Origin: Chara braunii
Taxonomy: Eukaryota > Streptophyta > Charophyceae > Charales > Characeae
Direction: 5' to 3'
Length of the DNA stretch: 20,713 nt
Assembly: GCA_003427395.1 (NCBI GenBank)
Contig: BFEA01000147.1
Coordinates: 2,685,783-2,706,495 of the forward strand
Part shown: positions 1 through 9,152 of the stretch, piece after piece
Position numbering within the stretch: the first letter of the stretch is position 1
How the letters are laid out: every line of letters begins with the position of its first letter
Translations under genes and position numbers: made by a program
The notes under the pieces: model-generated
Databases searched by the model: none
What the model was told of the DNA's origin: nothing
Seen by the model: only the letters and a program-made list of their open reading frames with translations

Positions 1-49
<49 letters not shown>
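1..49. repeat. (GA)n microsatellite
   Basis: Uninterrupted GA dinucleotide run of about 24 units at the window edge. It probably continues beyond the window. Confidence 0.97.
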
Positions 50-50
<1 letters not shown>

Positions 51-828
51 CAACGTCGAAACCGCACGCTTCAACGGCTCGCGGCGTTCGAATGACGTCA
101 TCCGAGTGAACCACGTCACCCGTCCGACGCCTGCGTCGCCAGAGGACACGTGGGAAACGCCAACGTGCACGAAGACGTGCCACCCAACGCTGTCTTCTCG
201 CCACGCGATGGCTGCACGAACGTGCTGTGAAGCTCGTTGCCCGAAACGCCTGTGTCGTTTCGGCCACAGAAAAAATAAAAAAGAAAAAAATATAAACACT
301 AAAAAATCCAACAAACAAAAGTGAAAACAACTGGAGAACAATAAAAATGTAATTCCTCGTTTTTTTTTTTCCAATTCTTTATTATTTTTTTGTTAACTTT
401 GCTGACGGCCGGGTCGCTTCCATGTCTGGATGCAACAAACCGGACAGACCGGCAGGCAGATGGGTTTCCCTCAGCACGTGGCCTGCCGGGTCCCACATCC
501 GAAACGGCAACTGTGAGTGGGACTAGGTCGTCCGCGTCAAACCGGTCGCGCGGCAAAAATTTGGCCATCGCGGCCTACCGGTCCTTTGACAGTTTTTTAC
601 CGGCGGGGGGACCAGTGGTTTAAGGTCGGGGATGCAGGTTTGTTGCGAACCAGGCCGCTTGTCGGCCACCAATTAAAATTTAAGAAGGATTTTTGTCTGC
701 TGTTCGACTTGTTCTGCTGCTGGTTTTTCTGCAAGAAAGTTACCTCATCTCTTGATCCGGCACCTGTGCCAGGAGTACTGTCCCAACGATGAGGGCACTC
801 ACTCTGTCTGCCATGCCAGGGTCGAACT
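50..828. other. Unassigned region without a recognisable gene
   Basis: A GC-rich stretch (about 50-260 and 400-660) is interrupted by an A-rich segment (270-350) and a T-rich segment (360-395). Short open frames exist on both strands but none has a recognisable domain, and they overlap one another. I see no RNA gene, transposon terminus or tandem array here. Confidence 0.5.
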
Positions 829-956
829 ATACCAAACCCTTTCTGAACTTCTCAGGTAGCTGATGGGGATACCAAACCCCGTTCTTTTACTCTGGTCTGA
901 GTGAGGCGTCTCCTCAACTTCTCAGATAGGAAAAGGGATACCAAACCCTTTTTCCT
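829..956. repeat. Short hairpin repeat with conserved ATACCAAA loop
   Basis: The core ATACCAAACCC occurs at 829, 869 and 938. The first spacing is 40 bp and the second is 69 bp, with about 29 bp of extra sequence. In copy 2 the core is flanked by gggg (865-868) and cccc (877-880). In copy 3 it is flanked by aaaaggg (931-937) and ccctttt (946-952), extending outward to agg/cct with one bulge. Copy 1 has no clear stem. The phrase aacttctcag is also shared between units. Confidence 0.7.
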
Positions 957-1075
957 TTTTTTTGGTCTGTGGTTTTCATTCAAACCTGCATGATACCTGC
1001 AAAGCAACACGTTCCACGGACAACAATTGCGCCCCCAACATGCAGATCTCCTGATAAACAGCAATCATGCAATCA

Positions 1076-1136
1076 ACAGAATAAAATAAAATCCCACGAA
1101 TAAATAATAAAATAATAAAATAATAAAATAATAAAT
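1076..1136. repeat. AT-rich (AAATAAT)-type microsatellite
   Basis: Tandem aataaaata/ataataaa units with one interruption (cccacg). Similar short AAATA-type blocks recur at 3458-3480, 6031-6055, 6361-6412, 8443-8485, 9020-9040 and 11724-11758. Confidence 0.8.
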
Positions 1137-1240
1137 GTTACACAATAGTCCTTCACACCCAGAATCAGTTGATTGCCTTGGTTTTAGCCTCCCATTGGCT
1201 AGGGGTGACAAAAGTCCCGTCTGTCTGACATCCCTCATTC

Positions 1241-2015
1241 GGCCCGCCTCAGGCCAGGACTAGTCAGACCATTTGTCTTGACAGCCCCTTTGACCTGCCT
1301 CCAGGTCAGGACCCACCATACCCACTACTCGAGTATGGCAGCCCTTTGGCACTCTCGCCAAGACACCCCGACTATAGCGGGTTTGGTCACCCTATGACAG
1401 TAGACGTCCCGTCAGTCATACTGTCCACGATCCGGATTTGACCTCGGCGGTCGGGGACCGGCTCACCCACCAGCTTCTGGCCTAGGGTTCTGTCTACCCC
1501 GCCCAGATTTTCGAGTGTAGGACCCGGTCTAACTACAACTCAAGGCTCTGGCTAACCTTACTAGATTGCATCCTCTTACTGTGGTAGGGTTCCAGCTGAC
1601 CCCTTCCAACCTCACGGGCCACGCCCTCGGAGCCTTAGCCTCAGTCAGACTACGGAATTTGACACTCGCGTCGGGGACCTGCTGACCTCACCAGATTGCA
1701 ACCTATTGCGGTAAGGCTCTGGCTGACCCCGACAATCAACAACATTTGAGGTTAGTGAAGATAACAGCAAGCACAGGCAGTCAAACAAACATACAATTCC
1801 CCACAAGCAGACTGCCCATGCCCCCATAACAGGACAAACATTTCTCAAGAGACGTCCCTTCGGTCTCAAGAGGCACTGAACAATAACATGCTAGCCAACA
1901 CTAAGAGTTCGCAAGAGACCTCCCTTCAGCCTCAAGCAAAGAACTTAGTGCTAGCCCCAGAGAGGTCCCTTCCCTCAACTGGGATTTTTTTTCCAAGAGA
2001 CGTCCCGTCAGTCTC
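1241..2015. repeat. Cluster of short perfect inverted repeats, LTR-like DNA
   Basis: Perfect short stems seen directly: tgacct 1291-1296 with aggtca 1303-1308; ccatac 1316-1321 with gtatgg 1333-1338; ttggc 1346-1350 with gccaa 1357-1361; gacagta 1396-1402 with tactgtc 1419-1425; gagac 1849-1853 with gtctc 1863-1867; gagac 1997-2001 with gtctc 2011-2015. The last two and the 1396 hairpin share a centre of the type gacgtccc(t/g)tc. No coding sequence is recognised. The position, between the window start and a minus-strand retroelement pol remnant, would fit an LTR or 3' untranslated region, but a matching second LTR was not found. Confidence 0.6.
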
Positions 2016-2090
2016 AAGGAAATACTGAAACACTAATCTCAGAAAGGTCCTTTCCCTCATCTAAGTGAAGACAGACCCTTAGCCAAGAAG

Positions 2091-2242
2091 CACGAAGTCC
2101 CTCTACTGACCACTCTCAGTCAAGTAAAGTTGAACTTCTTTATGTCTGCCTTCGTCTGAATCTCTTGGATGGACAACTTAGTCAGAGACACGAAGTCCTT
2201 CTGCTGACAACTTTCAATCAGACAGAACTGAACTTCTTTATG
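2091..2242. repeat. Direct repeat, two 54-bp copies 98 bp apart
   Basis: The copies at 2091-2144 and 2189-2242 both begin cacgaagtcc and end cttctttatg, with about a dozen differences between them. The arrangement suggests an old local tandem duplication of a unit of about 98 bp. Confidence 0.7.
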
Positions 2243-2359
2243 CCCATCATGCTTTCTCTTTGTCATAAGAATAATACTGTTTATATCATTTGATGTGCCA
2301 CAGCCATGAGTTTCTCAGATCTTGACACTGTGTCAATGTTCCCAGAACTGTACTCACAG

Positions 2360-2376
2360 TTACTCCCCACTCTCAG
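2360..2376 (-). other. Candidate polypurine tract and 3' LTR start
   Basis: Read on the minus strand, downstream of the integrase remnant, the sequence is purine-rich (gagagtggggagta) and is followed at 2358 by TGTGAGTACAG, which has the TG start expected of an LTR. I could not find a convincing second copy of that LTR start beyond 3373, so the boundary is tentative. Confidence 0.3.
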
Positions 2377-2619
2377 GATTTGACACTCATGGAACGACTG
2401 CAGCGCTGCATCAAAGATAAAGTCTCATTAACTTAGTTGCTTGTTGAAATAGATAATGAAATGACTTGCTGAAAACTGGATTATTGAAACTGAGATGCTG
2501 AAACTGAAGTACTGAAACTGAAAATTGACTATGCAAGAATGATCATTCTCTGCTGATAACTGAGTCTCACTGTCTCAATGTCTTACTATACACTTTCTCA
2601 GTCCTCTATGACCGTTCTC

Positions 2620-3204
2620 TTACTTGGATGATTGACTTCTCTTTCCTCTCTTTGGAGTCACTGTAGGGATCAAGTCAGGGTCTCTGAAGATGAACTTACG
2701 AAGTCTTGACCCTGATACCATGTCATGAACCGTGGATCCATCTATTTATGATATCTCATAAACTTTCCCTTCTGCTTCACCTGTGATTCTGTAAGGACCA
2801 AGCCATCTAGGCTCCAATCTTTTAGTCCACTGAGTCTCAAAGGAACTGTCAAATAGAAGGACAATGTCACCAATGCTCAATCTCCCTTTTCTTATGTATC
2901 TTTTCTTGTTTCATCTCTCTTGGTCTGATAGTCGACTGGTTGCCATTATTTCTGAGGCATCCATCACTGTTTAATCAATCACTGATATCTGCTTCATTCT
3001 TATCTGAAGATGTTTTGATAGCGAGTATTCTCCGTTTTTTTTACATGCTCTCTTCTTTCTCAGTTTCTCAAGGATATCAAGGAGTCTTAAAGCATACCTT
3101 TGCTTGAGTCTGATCTCTCTTCACCAGTCAGTGTCAATCTCCTTTCTCCGATCCAAGACTTTGTGTACCTCACACAAGAAGGGATAAGACAGAGTTAGTG
3201 ACTG
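2620..3204 (-). pseudogene. Ty3/gypsy integrase C-terminal remnant (broken)
   Basis: One minus-strand frame stays in register for 585 bp and ends at a stop at 2620-2622. It reads as the C-terminal end of a Ty3/gypsy pol polyprotein. Visible hallmarks are a basic, coiled segment (ALRLLDILEKLRKKRA), then IGDIVLLFDSSFETQWTKRL, then EPRWLGPYRITGEAEGKVYE, then VSGSRLRKFIFRD. This matches the GDLVLL...KLxxRWxGPYxV...NGSRLKPF pattern of the integrase C-terminal module, which in the family helps bind DNA and target integration. Four in-frame stops (at 3121-3123, 2971-2973, 2911-2913 and 2746-2748) show it is dead. The zinc-binding domain, catalytic core, reverse transcriptase, RNase H, protease and gag are absent. 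The upstream limit is uncertain because the similarity fades. The identification as integrase C-terminus is firm; the element lineage is not resolved. Confidence 0.85.
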
Positions 3205-3350
3205 CAATTTTCAAGAGAGTTGAGACTCAAGAAAATAAGCAGGATTAATCCGAAGATTAAAGTAAATATTGTCAACAGTTCTCACGTCCTAATCAAAGAT
3301 CAAAGATAATGATTACCCAGGCTCGTTCCGGACACGAAAAAATTTTCTTG

Positions 3351-3368
3351 TCCCCGACAAGGGCGCCA
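3351..3368 (-). other. Retroelement primer-binding site, tRNA-Asp type
   Basis: The minus strand reads TGGCGCCCTTGTCGGGGA, matching 16 of 18 bases of the plant tRNA-Asp 3' end complement (TGGCGCCGTTGCCGGGGA). This is a primer site common in Ty3/gypsy elements of plants. It is separated by 4 nt from a candidate LTR end at 3373 (minus strand ...GCGACA). It lies only about 150 bp upstream of the integrase remnant on the same strand, so the element between them is heavily deleted. Confidence 0.7.
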
Positions 3369-3372
3369 TTTT

Positions 3373-4080
3373 TGTCGCACTTTTTCCAGGCGGGCCACTT
3401 CGGGCGACCGGAAAGCCAACAGTCTGTCACGCAGGATTTTGTATGTGATTGCAATAGATAAAATAAATTAAATAATACAAATCACTTCCTGTTGTGTGCG
3501 TCCGGCTTCGAGCGAAACCCTTCAATTGCGATTTTCGTCGGTCCCCGATCTTATGAATCTTTTATTTTGATTCGGAACAGCAAAGAATTATGCAAATTAT
3601 AATGATAAAATTATGGGGTGCTATGCATACATCAATTATGTAAATCTGATTTTGAGAACTGTGACATGATCAGCAAAGAACACAATCATCAAACAATGCC
3701 AGAAGAGATAATCAAGACTAACTGACTCAAGGTAAAGACAAGATGAAAGAGTGAAAAGTGAGAGTTCGTATCATCTCAAGAGTACAATGATAAGGACATG
3801 GTCAATGCTCAGTGTCTGTGCTCTCACTCTCCCCTCTCACTTTCAACCTCAATCCCGATCTCTCATAGCATCTGACACCATGTCCAAGTACATCTCGAGA
3901 GAGATCTGCTGCGATATGTATCTGATGACTGTACTCAAGTCTTGAGTATGCTCTTTTTCATATGTTTGTCGTGCCCAGTAAGCTCTTGCCTTGAGTCTGT
4001 TGTACTCAGATGCTCGCTGATTTTAAAGCTACTCGCTTATCACCTGATCAGTCTTGCTGAGCACTGATGTCACCGAGAAT
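3373..4080 (-). other. Candidate 5' LTR region (outer limit unknown)
   Basis: By position this should be the LTR upstream of the minus-strand primer-binding site: on the plus strand it starts TGTCGCAC at 3373. It holds no gene. A perfect short hairpin is present (tactcaa 3932-3938 with ttgagta 3942-3948). No matching LTR was recognised on the other side of the integrase remnant and the far end cannot be placed, so LTR identity rests on the adjoining primer site alone. Confidence 0.4.
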
Positions 4081-4391
4081 ACTTCGTATGACATAATTGT
4101 TGCTGTTGTCACCAGGAGAGCCCGCTATGACCAGCGTTATTGCTGTTGTCTCCGGGATTGCCTATTGTGACCAGTATCATTACTCTTACCACCGAAACCT
4201 CCCGCTGTGGCCAACATTGTCACTGCTATCACCGGAACTGTTCGCTGTGACCAGCGTCGTCGCTGCTACCACCGGGACCTTCCGCTGTGGCCAGCATTGT
4301 CGCTGCTGTCACCGGAGCTGTCCACTATGACCAACATTGTCGCTGCTACCACCGGGACCTCCCGCTATGGCCAGCATTATGTTCCCTGATA
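4081..4391. repeat. 40-bp tandem repeat with 80-bp dimer pattern
   Basis: The phase marker ccRgg/ccgaa recurs at 4112, 4152, 4192, 4232, 4272, 4312 and 4352, exactly 40 bp apart. The consensus is roughly ccgggaccttccgctgtggc followed by cagcattgtcgctgctacca. Alternate copies resemble each other more: copies with tgRcc and gaactg/gagctg alternate with copies with tggcc and gacct. This implies an 80-bp higher-order unit. Because 40 is not a multiple of 3, the open frames across it are not a repeat protein. Confidence 0.92.
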
Positions 4392-4960
4392 ATGGAACCT
4401 ACTGAGAGTAAGCTGAGACCATTAATTGAGTCCATTGAGCCTGGACTCACTGAAACTGAAAATTAAACTCACTGAGATCAGGGTCACTAAGACCGAACTG
4501 AGAATTGAATGAAATCAAAGCTGGAGTGAACTCGCTGAGGTGAAGCTGAATTCACCGAGGCTGAAGTGAACGTACCGAAAACTGAATTGGACTCGAAAAA
4601 TGAAACTGTTTTCACTGACCTTACTGAAACTGAATTGAACTTGAGGAGATTAAGTCCATCAGACCGAGCTCAATAAAACTGAGATGAACCTGCTGATACT
4701 GCACTGGGGATTGAACTGTGCATAGTCTGCAAATCGCACTCAAATCTGAAAATAACTGAACTGAGCTTGCACTGGAAATTGGGACTAACCTTATTGAAAT
4801 TGATATGAGTCTGTTGAGACCAAACTGAATTTGCTAAGAACTGAACTGATCTTGAAAATATGACATTGATTTCACTGAGCGAGCTTAAACTGAATTGAAC
4901 TCGAAGAGAGGGAACTGATCTCACTGACTCTGAACTATTATAAATTCTTGCTGGAATCTG
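4392..4960. repeat. Degenerate ~20-bp repeat, actgaa-rich
   Basis: Many diverged copies of a phrase like gaactcgctgaggtgaagct follow each other at about 19-24 bp spacing (clearest at 4525-4640). A smaller patch with the same ctgaaactga phrase lies at 2455-2530. No gene is recognised. Confidence 0.6.
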
Positions 4961-5705
4961 ACACTAAGCCGCTTTCAAATTTTATTCAGCTCTGACTTGA
5001 AACAAATTTGAGGTTTTGTTGGAAAACCATANNGAGATTTGAAAAACCGTATAGAGATTGAGAACTGCCTTGAGTCTNAGANTTACACTGTGTTCTCTNA
5101 GCCGCACTNAGCTTCCCAATGCTCTCTGGGTTTCTGCAGAGCCTTCTACTCCCGGACACTTCACTAAGTTTCACTTTTACNTNAGNTTTCACCCAGTTTT
5201 GTTGCTCTTTAGATTTTCACTGATTTATGACACTCTACGGTTTTGAGGTTGATCAAACTTCCCAAGAAACACGGCCAAACATTGTCCTTGTTCGAACCTC
5301 GTTCAAATAGTATATGGTTAAAACTTNTGAACTCCTTGTTCAGTTGCTGCACGGGAGAATAACTTATTCTCTGTCGTTTTACCTAGTCAAAGCCGCCAAT
5401 CGACGGCAAATGACACTTCTTCTGAAAACCAGAAGTCCATCAAATATTATTCAGAGAACTGTTCCCTGGTGGCTTCACTGAAAAAATAATGGTCTTCACT
5501 CCACCATTTCTAGTTCTCTGCCCGCTATATATTTCAGCCCAACTGGCTGCTGGTTCTCAATGACAAAGCAGTATAGATACCCNTGATTGGCTTGTTGTGA
5601 TATTGGTTAGCTAGTGTACCCTGTTAGTAATTCATACACAGATTCGTGTACTTAACTCAAGACTACCAAACAGCGTGAACCACGTGAGGCTGCACGAAAA
5701 CCATA

Positions 5706-5900
5706 CGGCTCCAACTCGATTCAAGTACTGTATATAAGATCATGCAGCTCGAACTTAGTTCGGATAACACCTGGGGGACTGTGCAGTTGAGTCCAACTTA
5801 AGTATGGCATGAGGAGCCGCACAGTTTGGACCCAGTTCGGGATTTGCACAAAAGTCCATGCAGCTTAAAAACTTGTTCACTGGTTGCTCAAGTAGAGATT
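5706..5900. repeat. Degenerate ~39-bp tandem repeat
   Basis: The phrase (atg)cagYt recurs at 5706 (cggct), 5745, 5784, 5822 and 5861, spaced 38-39 bp. Inner arms differ between copies yet can pair within a copy: cgaac/gttcg in the 5745 copy and agttg/caact in the 5784 copy. Other copies have no obvious stem. Confidence 0.55.
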
Positions 5901-6030
5901 AAGGTACAGTTGACACACTCGTCTGACACGAGGACAGGACGCAGCAACCATATCTACTCAATTACAGTGCAAGGAATGACCTGCTCGTATATGGTTAAAA
6001 ACAACTAGTTCCGCTGCATCGTAATGAAGG

Positions 6031-6055
6031 GAAATAAAATAAAATAAAATAAAAT
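6031..6055. repeat. (AAAAT)n microsatellite
   Basis: About five tandem aaaat units immediately precede the 40-bp satellite block that begins near 6140. Confidence 0.9.
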
Positions 6056-6140
6056 ATATTTCACGGTTGAAATCTGGCGTTCACCCAATCCAACATAGCA
6101 TAAAGACGTTGCAAAATACCACCTCTCTTCAAATAATGTC

Positions 6141-6300
6141 CAGGGGTGCAGTGTNGTTCAGTCCCCGTTGAAATACANCACAGGGTTGCAACGTTGTTCG
6201 TCCNTGGCTCAATCACTGCACAGGGGTGCAGCGNTNTTCGNCCCTGACTCAATTACTGCACANGGATGCANTCTGCATGTTCCCTGTTNGATTACTTCAC
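6141..6300. repeat. 40-bp satellite, caggggtgca family, block 1
   Basis: caggggtgca-like starts occur at 6141, 6181, 6221 and 6261 (period exactly 40), with a decayed start at 6300. Units end in a phrase like gactcaattactgca. Arms such as cagggg and cccctg, or acaNgga and tccctgt, face each other within units where the Ns allow a reading. Confidence 0.8.
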
Positions 6301-6564
6301 GGGGTATNGNCCTANTCACCATCCACTCAGACTGAGCAGATTGTGGNTTATCACCTTGCANCAAAATGAAATAAAAGAAATGAAAGAAAATAAAGNAAAA
6401 TAAAATAAAGTAATTCACCTCAATAATCCATGACGATTTGCNNTCCCCTGGANAGACGTGAGATCAGTCTACTAGTTGNCACTTTCATCTCTCAACAGGA
6501 GGTTTCAGCATACGTNTCATTTCCAAAANTGCCTCTCTCTGTGTGCATCGCCTCTATTACATTN

Positions 6565-6830
6565 GGGGTGCANCTCTGCACTACCCANGTTCGAATAGAA
6601 CACGGGGTGCAGCTCNACANTGTCCGTGTTCGAATAGAGCACAGGGCTGCAGCCTGCACGACCCCTGTTTGAATACTATAAAGGGGTACANCCAGAGCAC
6701 CCCCGTTCAAATAGATCACAGGGAGAAGCTTTGTGTATTCCTATTCAATTACTTCACAGCGACACAATTTTACTGCGACTTGCTCGATTAATGCACGGAG
6801 GTACAGTCCTAGTACCGCCCACTCGATTAC
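6565..6830. repeat. 40-bp satellite, caggggtgca family, block 2
   Basis: Related units start at about 6565, 6604, 6644, 6683, 6721, 6757 and 6797 (38-40 bp apart). Perfect stems within units are gaacacgg 6598-6605 with ccgtgttc 6624-6631, and acaggg 6641-6646 with ccctgt 6663-6668. The stem sequence differs between these neighbouring copies while the ggtgcag/gctgcag core stays similar. Block 2 is separated from block 1 by an A-rich spacer (6361-6412) and a stretch with no clear repeat. Confidence 0.75.
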
Positions 6831-8254
6831 TGCATGGGCGGTTCTGTTGAAGCTTGCAATGAGAACCACGACCCAAACAACACCAAATCTCCGTTGAAGT
6901 TTTCGATTGTGACTTGCCCTGCCTCTCCGCTGAGAACAGTATAACATTTATTTGTTGAAAAAGTTTTGGTCTCACTGGATCTGTTCAGATATGTCCCCAC
7001 CCAANCCCATGTCCCGTTCNCTGCACAAANTGTATTTCTCAATTNGCGGTTGGACCCAACTTATAACCTAGGGGTCCGTACCTTTGCTTGAATTATGTCA
7101 TGTCTGTTGCGCAACCCCGAAATCTGAGTTTAAACTGCTCTTCAAATNAGGCACATGGTCTGAGNCTGATTCGAAATGTNCTTAGGTTGNTGCATGAGTT
7201 GAGGACGCGAGTCTGTAATTGAGTCTTCAAACTGAAGTACCTGCAACTTCCCAAGTCTGTCACGTAGCATACTCACATTATGCTAAACAGTTTCAGCTAA
7301 TCCTGATGTTGTGGCCACACACCGATACTTTATGTGAAACGGTATTCACCAGTTCGCAGTAGATGATGCAGATCCAGGGCTCGATCCCTAGTCCCCACCT
7401 TACCTGTGTACAGTATCTGTGTNGACCCTCAGAGTTGAACCCNTNACNTGTGAATNTGTAACAGNTGGTAGGTTGTCGTAGGGTCCATAGGTAGNAGGGG
7501 TTCGATCTGTAGACCTGTCGAGTAGGAGTTCCTGTCAGGTCTAGCAATCGTAGCTGTAGCTGTCTCGAATGGTCAAGGTCGTAGCTGCTACAGTAACGAN
7601 AGGCCAAGTCTACGGCCTTTNGAAGTTNCCCACNTTTAGGCNGAGGCAAGTGNGCAAGTGGTGGAAGTCTANCGTGCTGAGTCAACAGNCGCAGTCTCCA
7701 GTCAGTCCTTGTCCAGTCAAGCAAGTACCGCAGGGGACTGTGTGCACTTCGAGCATGGGAAAGGGCCATACCAACAAGCTGAAGAACTATAGATCAAGAG
7801 GCAGAGCCCAATCATTCATTCATTCCTGCCTGAGCCATGCGGAAGCGCTGCCACAAGCGACTTGTGTGAGGTTGTCCGCAGTGAGCCCGAGCAAGAAGTG
7901 GGCGAGAGAGAAGGAGAGTAGCCATAGCGATAGGGTAGTAGCGGCCATAGCCGCCATAGCTGTAGTAGAATTTAGTGTGTGTGGATGTGTGTGTTCGGAG
8001 TATCGCGTGTGGGATATCCAGGGTGATCCTGTGTATGCGAACAGTGAGTTGTGTAGGCGCTACGTTGCCATAGCCATCGAAGTGAACTTAAATCTGAACC
8101 GTGTTCTCAGTTACCATATCTCTGAGTTCTGAGTGGGCGCTTGTCGCCAGTTTGCTGCGCACNTGTTTGCATGCGTNAGAAGTGTGAACGAGAGCGAGGC
8201 TGATTGCATATGTGTGTAGGGATGCAGTAAAACACATATTTTGTCTGAATATGA

Positions 8255-8400
8255 CATTGGGGTGTTGCATCATTAACCCCCTGTTCACATAGTGGACCCG
8301 TGTGCAACGGTATTTGTCCCTGTTCAAATAGTGCACAGGGTTGCAGCGCTGTTCGCTCCCCATTCAAATTGAGCACAGGGATGCAACAGACCTACTGTCT
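8255..8400. repeat. 40-bp satellite, caggggtgca family, block 3
   Basis: Further copies of the 6.1-6.8 kb satellite: cacagggttgcagcgctgtt near 8335 and cacagggatgcaacag near 8373, with degenerate copies before them. The last unit contains acagac/gtctgt as an inverted repeat. Confidence 0.65.
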
Positions 8401-8442
8401 GTCCCTATACAACTCGAGAGTGATGTCTTCACTCCATCTATT

Positions 8443-8566
8443 AAGATAAATAAATAGCTGATTAATTTCACAATAAATAAATTAAACCACCTTTGTAGCT
8501 CACGNTCATGCTANAGTCCACGNTNTATCTGACNATGGTGAACTNTTTTAAATAAATAAATAACCC
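8443..8566. repeat. AT-rich (AAAT)n patches
   Basis: Two short runs of aaataaat-type sequence (about 8443-8485 and 8545-8566) flank a segment with several N positions. No gene is seen. Confidence 0.6.
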
Positions 8567-8752
8567 TCTAGTTGGGGCATAATTGGCTTTTAATTAAGAC
8601 CAAGGTGTTGCTGCTCCCCCGATAAGACATCCTATCAAGCTAGTAGTAGAGGCCAGTTTAGGAAGCCCTTACTCATACAGGCCACTCATTACAGAGTGAT
8701 CAGTCAACGATTTTCTTCAAGTGCAGAAAATTAATTAAGTATCAGATCATTC

Positions 8753-8960
8753 GTGAGCAGCATGTGACAAGGGCTGACCTTCATATAGAGTCGTCACACA
8801 CGTTGTCCACCGCAGTATTAATGAAATAAGATCACTCTATCACACAGCCAACGACTTGGATTTGGATAATAAATAAAAGAATAAACACTTAGCACTAAGA
8901 TACCCGTGAGAAGTGTGTTGCAAGGGCTACCTTCACTTAGGGTTGTCTTGCACTTCCCAC
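8753..8960. repeat. Degenerate ~153-bp repeat
   Basis: gtgagcagcatgtgacaagg at 8753 and gtgagaagtgtgttgcaagg at 8906 begin similar segments that both continue with a ggctRaccttcaYWtag-like phrase. A third weaker copy (gctgccttgaattaggg) is seen at 9142. Confidence 0.5.
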
Positions 8961-9152
8961 GGTGCTATCACCAAGTCAAGAACACTCGATCACTCAAGTA
9001 ATAACTCAGTTTTACAAAGTTAAAATAGAATAAAATAAAGTAGATGCTGCCTTGANGGTGCTATCACCAAGTCAAGAACACTCGATCACTCAAGTAATAA
9101 CTCAGTTTTACAAAGTTAAAATAGAATAAAATAAAGTAGATGCTGCCTTGAA
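8961..9152. repeat. Exact 96-bp tandem duplication
   Basis: ggtgctatcaccaagtcaag starts at 8961 and again at 9057, and the copies read identically through gctgccttga. The junction base at 9056 is N. The identity and the N at the joint make an assembly overlap error as likely as a real recent duplication. Confidence 0.95.

Larger units (their letters stand above)
5032..9056. other. Segment with scattered single ambiguous bases (N)
   Basis: All N characters in the window fall between 5032 and 9056, mostly as isolated single positions inside repeats. The pattern is typical of ambiguous consensus from merged repeat copies rather than scaffold gaps. Open frames across it contain many undefined residues and none is recognisable. 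The stretches 4961-5690 and 6841-8254 hold no gene or clear array that I can identify. Confidence 0.8.

Noticed and set aside
3926-3937. End of the 5' LTR matching the candidate 3' LTR start at 2358
   Set aside because: Only about nine bases (actgtactca) agree and the adjoining sequence does not match.
4097-4389. Repeat-protein-like frames over the 40-bp array
   Set aside because: 40 bp is not a multiple of three; the reading frame of each unit differs from the last.
7370-7400. B-box-like gggctcgatccc, possible tRNA or SINE
   Set aside because: The T-stem is imperfect and no A box or acceptor stem could be placed upstream.
7569-8132. 187-codon plus-strand open frame
   Set aside because: Contains many undefined residues from N bases, with short gccatagc repeats; no recognisable domain and a competing frame on the other strand.
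829-8400. CRISPR array
   Set aside because: The 40-bp and shorter repeats are head-to-tail degenerate satellites without regular unique spacers, and the host is a plant-like eukaryote with no cas genes nearby.
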